DNA of 54,766 nt from an uncultured Clostridia bacterium (GCA_944392105.1 CALXVM010000002.1:73026-127791), one strand, 5' to 3'; shown: positions 9,258-16,514, counted from the first letter of the stretch. The notes: generated by a model not told the origin, from the letters alone. Made by a program: numbers and translations.

Positions 9258-9410
9258 TTACTTATTATTGAAAAAATCATTCTTTTTTAGATTTAATTTA
9301 GAACCTTGCTGATTTCTAAAAATTTTAATATCAAAAAACAAATAAATTGAATAGAAAAAAATAAAAGAATTAATAATAAATACTATAAAGAAAAAATCAA
9401 TTAAATTTAT
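9258..9410 (-). CDS. small single-pass membrane protein with a probable AUA start
   Basis: First gene of the partial conjugation operon. An in-frame TTG at 9446 lies upstream of the ribosome site and cannot be the start. AGGAGG (9418-9423) is followed after exactly 7 bases by ATA 9410, giving 50 residues: a long hydrophobic segment (about 5-27) and a basic C-terminal tail. No ATG, GTG or TTG sits at a workable distance. Spacing to the VirD4-like ribosome site is under 20 bases. Family unknown. Confidence 0.6.
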   Translation of the reverse strand: MNLIDFFFIVFIINSFIFFYSIYLFFDIKIFRNQQGSKLNLKKNDFFNNK

Positions 9411-9556
9411 AACAAAACCTCCTTTACAATTTTTACCATAATACAATAAAAAAACAAATTTGTCTATACTTTTTTTAAAAAATATGATAAAATATTAAAA
9501 GCTTTTTAAAAAAGCATTATATTATTTTTATAAATAAGAAAGGAATGATATTTAAA

Positions 9557-9742
9557 ATGAATATAGAAAAAACAACAACTATTGGTGAAATATTAGAAAA
9601 AGCACCAGAAAAAGCAGACTTATTATTAGAAGCTGGAATGCACTGTTTAGGATGTCCTGCTTCTCAAATGGAAACATTAGAGGAAGCTTGTGAAGTGCAC
9701 GGAATAGATGTAAACGAGTTAGTAGAGAAACTAAATAAATAA
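9557..9742 (+). CDS. DUF1858 redox-disulfide domain protein
   Basis: About 61 residues matching the DUF1858 domain, often fused or adjacent to hybrid-cluster and radical-SAM proteins. The signature is MHCLGCPASQMETLEEAC, with CxxC able to form a redox disulfide. ATG 9557 lies 13 bases after AGG; ATG 9545 abuts the ribosome site and is less likely, though it would add only four residues. Single-gene transcript; a perfect palindrome follows. Confidence 0.85.
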   Translation: MNIEKTTTIGEILEKAPEKADLLLEAGMHCLGCPASQMETLEEACEVHGIDVNELVEKLNK

Positions 9743-9790
9743 TAAGAATATTTAAGTTTTTTTTAATTTAAACTCTATTTTGAACAGTAT

Positions 9791-9830
9791 ATTTGAGAAT
9801 TTAATAAAATATTTTATTAAATTCTCAAAT
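9791..9830. terminator. perfect 40-bp palindrome, probable hairpin terminator
   Basis: Two 20-base arms (9791-9810 and 9811-9830) are exact inverses with no spacer. The RNA hairpin could end the DUF1858 transcript, although the trailing U-run is poor. It ends 5 bases before the -35 of the tRNA promoter, so it could also be a protein-binding site. Confidence 0.55.
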
Positions 9831-9835
9831 AATTG

Positions 9836-9864
9836 TTGACAAATAAAGAAAAATAGGGTAAAAT
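9836..9864 (+). promoter_or_regulatory. sigma-A promoter of the tRNA operon
   Basis: Consensus TTGACA (9836-9841), 17-base spacer, then TAAAAT (9859-9864). It is placed about 40 bases before tRNA-Lys. Confidence 0.85.
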
Positions 9865-9902
9865 AAATTCTGCATTTGTTACTTGGGTGTGACAAATTAT
9901 CT

Positions 9903-9978
9903 GGGTCATTAGCTCAGGTGGTAGAGCACTTGACTTTTAATCAAGTTGTCCGCGGTTCGAGTCCGCGATGGCTCACCA
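9903..9978 (+). tRNA. tRNA-Lys(UUU)
   Basis: Cloverleaf with acceptor GGGTCAT/ATGGCTC, anticodon loop CTTTTAA on a CTTGA/TCAAG stem, T-loop GTTCGAGTC and an encoded CCA. First gene of a three-tRNA operon. Confidence 0.95.
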
Positions 9979-10029
9979 GATTTTAGGATTTAATTAACAT
10001 ATTCTTAGTTAAATCCTAAACTATATTAT

Positions 10030-10104
10030 GGCCCCGTGGTCAAGCGGTTAAGACATCGCCCTTTCACGGCGGAGACATGGGTTCGATTCCCGTCGGGGTC
10101 ACCA
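10030..10104 (+). tRNA. tRNA-Glu(UUC)
   Basis: Acceptor GGCCCCG/CGGGGTC, anticodon loop CTTTCAC on a TCGCC/GGCGG stem, and encoded CCA. It is separated from the interrupted tRNA-Thr by three bases, so the primary transcript needs processing at both ends. Confidence 0.95.
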
Positions 10105-10107
10105 AAT

Positions 10108-10424
10108 GCCACTTTAGCTCAGCTGGTAGAGCAACTGACTTGTGGGATAGATAAAACTAAGTTTTATTTTGAACTATCTTGCACCTATATGTGGAAACAT
10201 ATATAGTGGACACCGCTAATTCGGGGAAAGCTAAATACAAAGTATATGCTAATCCCGAGCTAAAGAAATATTTTCTTGAGTGTAGAGACTTTATACGGTG
10301 TACCTAAGGTTAATATAGCTAAGGTAAAGAGAAAGTCCAGACTACAAACACTTCTTAAGTGGTAATGAAAATTATAGTAGTATGAATCAGTAGGTCGTCC
10401 GTTCGAATCGGACAAGTGGCTCCA
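10108..10424 (+). tRNA. tRNA-Thr(UGU) interrupted by a group I intron
   Basis: The 5' exon (10108-10143) ends in CTTGT and the 3' exon (10385-10424) begins AATCAGT. Joined, they give acceptor GCCACTT/AAGTGGC, anticodon stem ACTGA/TCAGT, a 7-base loop CTTGTAA with anticodon TGT, a normal T arm and encoded CCA. The intervening 241 bases interrupt the anticodon loop between its third anticodon base and the next purine (tRNA positions 36/37). An uninterrupted form would be an ordinary clostridial tRNA-Thr. Third gene of the operon, followed by a terminator. Confidence 0.93.
10144..10384 (+). ncRNA. group I self-splicing intron in tRNA-Thr(UGU)
   Basis: Pairings found by hand. P1: exon TGT (10141-10143) pairs with intron GCA (10181-10183), making the U-G wobble at the 5' splice site, and the helix extends through 10144-10150/10174-10180. 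P2 is a hairpin around 10185-10206. P3: ACACCG (10210-10215) with CGGTGT (10296-10301). P4: TCGGG (10221-10225) with CCCGA (10254-10258). P6 is near 10263-10277. P7: GACTTT (10287-10292) with AAAGTC (10332-10337), the guanosine site. P8: 10302-10305/10322-10325. P9: CACTT/AAGTG (10349-10361). The intron ends in the expected terminal G. It carries no ORF and is compact, as other bacterial tRNA introns are. Confidence 0.92.
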
Positions 10425-10431
10425 ATTAACT

Positions 10432-10468
10432 AAGAAGAACTGGAATTTCCTAGTTCTTCTTTTTTTAA
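10432..10468 (+). terminator. intrinsic terminator of the tRNA operon
   Basis: AAGAAGAACT (10432-10441) pairs with AGTTCTTCTT (10452-10461) and continues into a T-run. Confidence 0.88.
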
Positions 10469-10562
10469 TATTTTAAAGTAAAAAATAAAAGGAATTGGGG
10501 CATCTTTATCATCAAAAGCCAATTTATAAATATTATCTTTATTTATTTTTTAGGAGATTATG

Positions 10563-10700
10563 ATGGATTGCTTGAACTGTGGAACCAAAATATCAAAAAA
10601 GAAAAAATTTTGTAATATAACATGCCAAAAGGAATATCAATATAACGAATATATAAAAGCATGGAAAAACGGACTTCTACATATAAGGGGGCGAATTTAA
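10563..10700 (+). CDS. 45-residue zinc-ribbon protein resembling an HNH-endonuclease N-terminus
   Basis: GGAG lies 6 bases before ATG 10563. The product begins MDCLNCGTKISKKKKFC and has C-x2-C and C-x3-C pairs (Cys3, Cys6, Cys17, Cys21), followed by YQYNEYIKAWKNG and a stop. The Cys pattern and the Tyr/Trp segment resemble the N-terminal zinc finger of phage-type HNH endonucleases. The HNH catalytic part is absent, so this may be a decayed relic. Alternatively it is a free-standing zinc peptide. Its last codons contain the AGGGGGCG that serves as ribosome site for the SDR gene, implying coupling. Confidence 0.6.
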   Translation: MDCLNCGTKISKKKKFCNITCQKEYQYNEYIKAWKNGLLHIRGRI

Positions 10701-10703
10701 ATA

Positions 10704-11447
10704 ATGGAAGAAAATCAAGAAAAAAATATAGTAAATAAGGTAGTAGTAGTTACAGGAGGCGCTAGAGGAATAGGTGCAGAAATTGTAAAATTTCTAGCTA
10801 AATTAGGTTACAAAGTAGTACTTAACTACAACAAATCAGAAAGTTATGCACAAGATGTGAAAAAAGAGTTAAATAATGTTGAGATATTTAAAGCGGATGT
10901 ATCTAAGAAAGAAGAAGCAAATGCTTTAATTGATTTTGCTATAAAAAAATATGGAAAAATAGATGTACTTATTAATAATGCAGGAATTGCACAAACTAAA
11001 TTATTTACAGAGATAACAGATGAAGATTGGAAGAATATTATAGACACTAATTTAAATTCAGCATTTTACTGTAGTAGAGAAGCTGTAAAAAATATGATAC
11101 ATAATAAAAGTGGTTTAATAATAAATATTTCATCAATATGGGGAATAACAGGCGCATCTTGTGAAGTTGCATATTCTACAAGCAAAGCAGCAATAAATGG
11201 TTTTACGAAGGCACTAGCAAAAGAGTTAGGACCTTCTAATATACGTGTAAATGCAATTGCACCAGGAATAATAAATACAGCAATGAACAGTTATTTAAGT
11301 GAAGATGAATTAAAAAACATAAAAGAAGAAATTCCATTAGAAAAAATTGGAGATCCAGTAGATATTGCTAAGTGTGTAAAATGGCTAATAGAAGATAATT
11401 ACACAACAGGACAAATTATTTCCATAAATGGTGGATGGATATGCTAA
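10704..11447 (+). CDS. FabG-like short-chain dehydrogenase/reductase
   Basis: Classical SDR of 247 residues, NAD(P)-dependent. Cofactor motif TGGARGIG (about 18-25), structural NNAG (about 91-94), catalytic Ser in NISS and Tyr-x3-Lys in YSTSK, and C-terminal INGGW. FabG (3-oxoacyl-ACP reductase) is the closest broad family. Some clostridial relatives with this length and GGW ending are annotated as elongation factor P 5-aminopentanone reductase (YmfI), which is equally possible. No fatty-acid synthesis genes are nearby. The ribosome site AGGGGGCG lies inside the preceding zinc-ribbon gene. Confidence 0.85.
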   Translation: MEENQEKNIVNKVVVVTGGARGIGAEIVKFLAKLGYKVVLNYNKSESYAQDVKKELNNVEIFKADVSKKEEANALIDFAIKKYGKIDVLINNAGIAQTKLFTEITDEDWKNIIDTNLNSAFYCSREAVKNMIHNKSGLIINISSIWGITGASCEVAYSTSKAAINGFTKALAKELGPSNIRVNAIAPGIINTAMNSYLSEDELKNIKEEIPLEKIGDPVDIAKCVKWLIEDNYTTGQIISINGGWIC

Positions 11448-11485
11448 AAAGAAATATATAAATTAATTATATATTTCTAACACAA

Positions 11486-11517
11486 AACCCCTAGCTTATA
11501 GCTAAGGGTTATTTTTT
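11486..11517 (+). terminator. intrinsic terminator after the SDR gene
   Basis: AACCCcTAGC (11486-11495) pairs with GCTAaGGGTT (11501-11510), followed by ATTTTTT. Confidence 0.8.
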
Positions 11518-11977
11518 ATTCTTCGTGAACTTTTCTTCTATAATTTCCTGAAATAATTCTTGGAATATAAGTTATTATTTTATAAACTGCAATACGAATT
11601 TTTTTACTCCAAATGTAAGATTTTCTTAACTTTCTAGGAGCAGCAAGTGACATTTCTTCAACAGGAACTAATGATAACTCTACTTTTTCTATAGGAAAAA
11701 CATAGTTAGCTCCATTATTATTATCCCAATTATTATTATTATCTCTAAAGCAGAAATTAAAAGTATCATAAGATTTTAAATTTAATTCAGCTTGAAAACC
11801 TAATTCTGTTTTTTCCATTTTTATTTCATTTAAATCTTCCCAATTTAGTCCAAAACCATAATGTATATATACTTCTTCTGCATTATTTTGAAATAAATCT
11901 CCTGTGTAAGAAATTTTTACGTTACTATTTTCCACTAATTTATCTGTATTAAAAAATATATTCTTTACTAATTCCAT
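11516..11977 (-). CDS. CBM25 starch-binding-domain protein without signal peptide
   Basis: 153 residues. Residues about 20-95 form a family-25 carbohydrate-binding module: VYIHYGFGLNWEDL, then FNFCFRDNNNNWDNNNGANY, whose WDNNNG signature and aromatics bind alpha-glucans. The C-terminal 50 residues are basic. There is no signal peptide or catalytic domain, so it probably acts in the cytosol, perhaps on glycogen-like polymer. TAAGGAG lies about 9 bases before ATG 11977. Neighbouring genes do not concern carbohydrate metabolism. Confidence 0.8.
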   Translation of the reverse strand: MELVKNIFFNTDKLVENSNVKISYTGDLFQNNAEEVYIHYGFGLNWEDLNEIKMEKTELGFQAELNLKSYDTFNFCFRDNNNNWDNNNGANYVFPIEKVELSLVPVEEMSLAAPRKLRKSYIWSKKIRIAVYKIITYIPRIISGNYRRKVHEE

Positions 11978-12075
11978 TTACTTTACTCCTTATTCTTCTC
12001 TTGTTAACATACAAATTATAATATTAAAAATATGTTTATGCAAGTACTTTTTACAAAATTTATCAAATATGTTAA

Positions 12076-12651
12076 TTAATCTACATTTGTTCCTAAAATT
12101 TTGCCAATAATATAAAACTCATCATCTTTAGTTATACAAATATCTTCTATTTCCTTCTTTTCTGCTCTTAAAGCAATGTCATCTTTTCTTATAATAAAAC
12201 GCCTTACTAATAAGTTACCTTTATAAGAGAATAAACCTATGTCTTTGTTTTCTAAAGGTGTGTTAATAGCTAAAAAAGCATAAGAATCCTTTTTTAATTT
12301 TGGATCCATAGAATCATCATTAATTTTTATTGCAATAGATGCATTAGGCATGCTAGATGGACATGCAATAAAATCTTCTATATTTACAGCAGGAACGTTT
12401 TGATATGAAATATGATTTACTAACTTATATTCTTTATGAACATCGTCCATACTTTTATCTATAGTATATAAAGTTGGTTGGTATGGGACATCTAATGCTT
12501 TACATATGGCTTTTAAAGCTTTATAACTAGGACTTCTTTCGCCTTTTTCAATATGTGTAAGATGACCGATATTTATATTAGTTTTTTCCGCAAGTTCAGT
12601 TTTTGACATGTTTTTTTCCTTGCGAATTTTTGCAATCATATCACCAATCAT
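12076..12651 (-). CDS. XRE-type regulator with an S24/LexA-like C-terminal domain
   Basis: 191 residues. An HTH_3 domain (about 5-58: MSKTELAEKTNINIGHLTHIEKGERSP region) is followed by a LexA/CI-like fold. The catalytic serine equivalent is Ser114 in INDDSM, but the position expected to be Lys holds Arg (LLVRRF, 150-151) and no clear Ala-Gly self-cleavage site is visible. It may therefore be a non-cleaving repressor. AAGGAG precedes ATG 12651. It faces the vanW-like gene divergently across 188 bases that contain two direct GTAACAA copies, possible operators. No phage genes adjoin it. Confidence 0.85.
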   Translation of the reverse strand: MIGDMIAKIRKEKNMSKTELAEKTNINIGHLTHIEKGERSPSYKALKAICKALDVPYQPTLYTIDKSMDDVHKEYKLVNHISYQNVPAVNIEDFIACPSSMPNASIAIKINDDSMDPKLKKDSYAFLAINTPLENKDIGLFSYKGNLLVRRFIIRKDDIALRAEKKEIEDICITKDDEFYIIGKILGTNVD

Positions 12652-12839
12652 AAAACATTCTCCTTATAAAATATATATAACATTATATATAAATAATTAC
12701 AAAATGTCTATATTTGTAACAATAATGTAACAAAAATATCAAAATTTGACAAAATATGTATTATTATTTATTGTAAAAAATATTGCATTGTGGTAATATT
12801 ATTGCATAAACACATATATTATATAGTGGAGGAAGGACA

Positions 12840-14894
12840 ATGGGGAAGCAGAAAAAAAGAAATGAAAAAAAAGAAACACAAAAGACAAAAGTTCAAAATA
12901 CGCAAGAATTAGATGCGAAACAAGAAGAGAAAGAAGAGTTACAAGCAAATGTTTCTACTACTACTAATAATGAGGAGATAAAGAAAAGCGAAAAATTAAA
13001 TGAAAATAAAGAAAAAGTGGAAACAAAGGATGCTAAAGAAAAAGCAAAGAATATAAGTGATGAGAAAATAGATGAAAATGCTAATAATATTGAAGAAAAT
13101 AAAGATGTTTCAGAAAGTAAAGAAAAACACAAAGAAATAGCAAGTAGCGAAACTAACAAAAAAATCGATGGTAACAAAAAAATAGAAAATAGTGAAAAGA
13201 AAGCAATAACACCTGCTCCAGAGAAAGCAGTTACAAATATAGAAAATAAAAAAGAAGCTAAAAAAACAAAAAACAAAAAGAAAAGAAAGATTATATATAT
13301 AGTTATTGCCGTTCTAATTTTCATTTTAGCTGTGTTTTCTGTAATATTTTCATTACTAAATATTAACAACAATGATATAGTAGATGGAGTAAGCATAAAA
13401 GGAATTAATGTTTCAGGAATGTCAAAAGAAGAGGCTAAACAAAATATAGAAAAAATAACAACAGAAAAATTATTAAAAACAATCAAACTTGTAGATGGAG
13501 ATTATAAAGTAGACCTTAACCCAAAAGACATAGAAGCTTCATTTAATGTAGAAAAAGCAGTAGAAGAAGCATATAACATAGGTAGAGACGGAAACATTAT
13601 AACTAATAATTATGAAATTCTTGTAGCAAAGTTATTTAAAAAGGATATAAACCTAGATTTTAGTTTAAATGAAGAAAGATTAGTGGAAATAATAAATGAT
13701 ACTTCTTTAAAATTACCTGGAACAGTAGTACAAAATAGTTATTATATAGAAGATGATGAGCTAATAATTACAAAAGGAACTGCTGGAGAGAGAATAAAAA
13801 CAGACGAATTTAAATCAGAAATTTACAATAACATAGAAGACTTAAATGTAGGAGATACAGAATTAAAAATACCTACAGAAATAGTAGAACCAGATCCAAT
13901 TGATTTAGAAAAAATAAAAAATGAAATATATAAAGAACCAAAAGATGCTTATGTAACTAAAAACCCTACAGAAGTACATACACACGTAAATGGTGTTGAT
14001 TTTGCAATAAGTATGGAAGAAGCAAAAAAAATAATAGAAGAAGATAAAGATGAATATATAATTCCACTTAAAATAACTATACCAGATAAAACTATAGCAG
14101 ATTTAGGCGAAGAGGCATTTCCTGATATGCTATCAACATTTACAACAAGATATGACGCAAGCAATTACAACAGGAGTACAAATATAGAATTAGCAACAAA
14201 ATCAATAAACGGAACAGTTATAATGCCAGGCGAAGTATTTTCATATAACCAAACAATAGGAAGAACTACATTAGAAAAGGGTTACAAAGAAGGTACTGCA
14301 TATGTTGGAGGCAAAGTTGTACCAGATGTAGGAGGCGGAATTTGTCAAGTTTCTTCTACATTATATAATACAGCATTATTAGCAAATTTAGAAATTACAG
14401 AAAGAAGCAATCACTTATTTGAAACTTCATATGTAGCACCAAGTAGAGATGCTACAGTATACTGGGGCTCTATAGATTTTAAATTTAAAAATACAAGAAG
14501 CTATCCAATAAAAATAGTAGGAACAGCTAAAAATGGTGTAGTAAAAATCGATTTATATGGAATAAAAGAGAAAGAAGAATACGAAGTTGTAATAGAGTCA
14601 GAAGTTATATCATATATACCTAATGAAACAGAATATAAAAAAGATTCAACATTAGAAAGTGGTAAGAAAGTAGTAGAGCAAGTTGGATTTAATGGTTGTA
14701 AAAGCAAAGGATATAGAATACTAAAGAAAAACGGAGTAGTTATTTCTAGAACATTACTTTCTACAGATACTTACAGTCCACAAAACAAAGTTGTAAGAGT
14801 AGGAACAAAAAAGGTAACAACAAATAAAAACAACACCACAAACACTACAAAAAAAGAAAACGCTACAAAACCAGAGAATAAAACAGAACAATAA
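12840..14894 (+). CDS. VanW-family cell-surface protein with G5 domain
   Basis: 684 residues. A long Lys/Glu-rich cytoplasmic segment (1-150), one transmembrane helix (151-173), extracellular YoaR-type putative peptidoglycan-binding repeats (about 185-400), the VanW domain (about 430-570; TFTTRYDASNYNRSTNI, GGGICQVSSTLYN) and a C-terminal G5-like domain (about 580-650), ending in an Asn/Thr/Lys tail. The role is envelope-associated and the biochemical function of VanW is unknown; no vancomycin-resistance genes are nearby. GGAGG lies 6 bases before ATG 12840. The unusually long charged N-terminus is the odd feature. Confidence 0.9.
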   Translation: MGKQKKRNEKKETQKTKVQNTQELDAKQEEKEELQANVSTTTNNEEIKKSEKLNENKEKVETKDAKEKAKNISDEKIDENANNIEENKDVSESKEKHKEIASSETNKKIDGNKKIENSEKKAITPAPEKAVTNIENKKEAKKTKNKKKRKIIYIVIAVLIFILAVFSVIFSLLNINNNDIVDGVSIKGINVSGMSKEEAKQNIEKITTEKLLKTIKLVDGDYKVDLNPKDIEASFNVEKAVEEAYNIGRDGNIITNNYEILVAKLFKKDINLDFSLNEERLVEIINDTSLKLPGTVVQNSYYIEDDELIITKGTAGERIKTDEFKSEIYNNIEDLNVGDTELKIPTEIVEPDPIDLEKIKNEIYKEPKDAYVTKNPTEVHTHVNGVDFAISMEEAKKIIEEDKDEYIIPLKITIPDKTIADLGEEAFPDMLSTFTTRYDASNYNRSTNIELATKSINGTVIMPGEVFSYNQTIGRTTLEKGYKEGTAYVGGKVVPDVGGGICQVSSTLYNTALLANLEITERSNHLFETSYVAPSRDATVYWGSIDFKFKNTRSYPIKIVGTAKNGVVKIDLYGIKEKEEYEVVIESEVISYIPNETEYKKDSTLESGKKVVEQVGFNGCKSKGYRILKKNGVVISRTLLSTDTYSPQNKVVRVGTKKVTTNKNNTTNTTKKENATKPENKTEQ

Positions 14895-14911
14895 AATTTT
14901 TATTAGAAGTA

Positions 14912-14941
14912 TTGACAAATACTTGAATTACGGCGTATAAT
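14912..14941 (+). promoter_or_regulatory. sigma-A promoter of tRNA-Lys(CUU)
   Basis: TTGACA (14912-14917), 18-base spacer, TATAAT (14936-14941), with the tRNA beginning 12 bases later. Confidence 0.88.
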
Positions 14942-14953
14942 ATACGTTGTAAC

Positions 14954-15029
14954 GCGTCATTAGCTCAGTTGGTAGAGCAGCAGACTCTTAATCTGATGGT
15001 CGGAGGTTCGACTCCTCTATGACGCACCA
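14954..15029 (+). tRNA. tRNA-Lys(CUU)
   Basis: Acceptor GCGTCAT/ATGACGC, anticodon loop CTCTTAA with anticodon CTT, T arm GGAGGTTCGACTCCT and encoded CCA. Single-gene transcript with its own promoter and terminator. Confidence 0.94.
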
Positions 15030-15038
15030 AATAGCTTG

Positions 15039-15075
15039 AGGGAGTAAGAATATAAGTTTCTTACTCCCTTTTGTT
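15039..15075 (+). terminator. intrinsic terminator of tRNA-Lys(CUU)
   Basis: AGGGAGTAAGAA (15039-15050) pairs with TTCTTACTCCCT (15058-15069), followed by TTTG and more T. Confidence 0.88.
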
Positions 15076-15084
15076 TTTATAATT

Positions 15085-15108
15085 TCCCGACTTTTTCCCG
15101 ACTTAGTT
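15085..15108 (-). repeat. 24-base sequence shared with the flank of tRNA-Arg
   Basis: The inverse of these bases matches 48319-48342 at 23 of 24 positions. Both copies lie a short way beyond the 3' end of a tRNA gene and are oriented toward it. It contains two GTCGGGA-like units. Possible relic of an integrase end or attachment site. Confidence 0.6.
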
Positions 15109-15213
15109 TTAAATTCCCCCAATATTCCCACAAATAAAATTGCACAACATTCTTGTAATATACTATTTTTATTGTTATTATAAGTACAAAGAGTAAAATA
15201 GAAAGGAGAAAAA

Positions 15214-15543
15214 ATGGCTACATTTGATGATTTTATGAAATTAGATATAAGAGTAGGCACAATAATAAATGCTTGCAATTTTGAAAAAGCGAAAAAACCA
15301 GCATATAAATTAGAAATTGACTTTGGAAAAGAACTAGGAATAAAAAAATCTTCTGCACAAATTACAGATATATATAAAATAGAAGATTTAATAGGAAAAC
15401 AAATTTTAGCAGTTGTCAATTTTCCGCCAAGACAAATTGCAGACTTTATGTCAGAAGTGCTAGTATTAGGTACGTATAGTAAAGACGGCGTAGTTTTAAT
15501 AACTCCAGACATAAAAGTAGAAAACGGAGACAAATTGGGATAA
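15214..15543 (+). CDS. csaA: CsaA-like tRNA-binding/chaperone protein
   Basis: 109 residues forming a single OB-fold EMAP/tRNA-binding domain: FMKLDIRVGTI at the N-terminus, KKSSAQIT in the middle, VVNFPPRQIADFMSEVL toward the end. CsaA is a dimeric export-linked chaperone related to the C-terminal domain of MetRS. AAAGGAG lies 7 bases before ATG 15214. Length is normal for the family. Confidence 0.9.
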   Translation: MATFDDFMKLDIRVGTIINACNFEKAKKPAYKLEIDFGKELGIKKSSAQITDIYKIEDLIGKQILAVVNFPPRQIADFMSEVLVLGTYSKDGVVLITPDIKVENGDKLG

Positions 15544-15616
15544 AACTATAAATAATTAAGATTACAAGAAAAATAAAAAATTTTAAGAGAGAATATTAAA
15601 AAAGTTAGGAGATTAA

Positions 15617-16384
15617 ATGAAAGCTTTAATTACAGGGGCTTCTTCTGGTATTGGAAGAGATATGGCAAAAGAACTTGCAAAAAGAGGATATAGAGTAATA
15701 TTAGTTGCAAGAGATAATAAAAAATTAGAAGAAGTCGCAGAAGAAATAAAAAATAATTACAATGTAGAAGTAAAATTCATACAAAAAGATTTATCAAATA
15801 AACAAAATTGCATAAATCTATATAATGAATTAAAAAACGAAAACATAGATATTCTTATTAACAACGCTGGATTTGGAGTACATGGTAATTTTGCTGAAAC
15901 CGATTTAGATAAAGAAATAAATATGTTAGACACAAACGTAATGGCAGTTCATATTTTAATGAAATTATTTTTGCAAGACATGGTAAAAAGAAATAGTGGT
16001 AAGATTTTAAATGTATCTTCTATGGCAGCTTTTGCACCCGGTCCATTAATGGCAGGATACTATTCATCAAAAGCATATGTGTATAGGTTATCAGAATGTG
16101 TAAAAACAGAACTAAAAATGGCAAAATCTAATGTTAAAATTTCTGTTTTATGTCCAGGACCTGTAAGAACAAATTTTAATAAAGTAGCCAATGTAAACTT
16201 TGCAGCACCATCTTTAAGCAGTGATGTAGTTGCAAAATATGCAATTAAGAAAATGCTAAAGGGCAAATTTACAATTGTGCCTGGAAATTTAATGAAGATA
16301 ACAAGATTTTTTGAAAAAATACTGCCACATAATTGGGTTAGTTATGTATCTTATTTAGTTAATTATAGAAAAAGTGAAAAATAG
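15617..16384 (+). CDS. short-chain dehydrogenase/reductase (DltE/YqjQ-like)
   Basis: 255-residue SDR. Cofactor motif TGASSGIG (residues 6-13), NNAG (about 84-87), catalytic NVSS and YYSSK with Tyr-x3-Lys, followed by a PGPVRTNF loop and a basic amphipathic C-terminus that could touch the membrane. The substrate is not predictable. AGGAG lies upstream of ATG 15617. It is 73 bases downstream of csaA on the same strand and could share its transcript. Confidence 0.85.
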   Translation: MKALITGASSGIGRDMAKELAKRGYRVILVARDNKKLEEVAEEIKNNYNVEVKFIQKDLSNKQNCINLYNELKNENIDILINNAGFGVHGNFAETDLDKEINMLDTNVMAVHILMKLFLQDMVKRNSGKILNVSSMAAFAPGPLMAGYYSSKAYVYRLSECVKTELKMAKSNVKISVLCPGPVRTNFNKVANVNFAAPSLSSDVVAKYAIKKMLKGKFTIVPGNLMKITRFFEKILPHNWVSYVSYLVNYRKSEK

Positions 16385-16399
16385 TTAATAATAAGTAAA

Positions 16400-16438
16400 G
16401 AGGGCGAATGTAAAATAATAATTTTATATTCGTCCTCT
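16400..16438 (+). terminator. intrinsic terminator after the second SDR gene
   Basis: AGAGGGCGAATGTAAAAT pairs imperfectly with ATTTTATATTCGTCCTCT around an AATA loop. Confidence 0.75.
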
Positions 16439-16514
16439 ATTACTTTATAATTTCAAAATTAAAGCTTATTACAGTTTCTTGTTTCTTAAATTAAAATTTG
16501 AGCAATAACTTGCT

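Noticed and set aside
5712..9410. Complete integrative and conjugative element
   Set aside because: Relaxase, VirB4, cell-wall hydrolase and integrase are all missing.
14988..15533. Minus-strand frame ending in WCVIEESNLRPSD
   Set aside because: It runs antisense through csaA and the tRNA-Lys; the ending is the well-known spurious translation of a tRNA.
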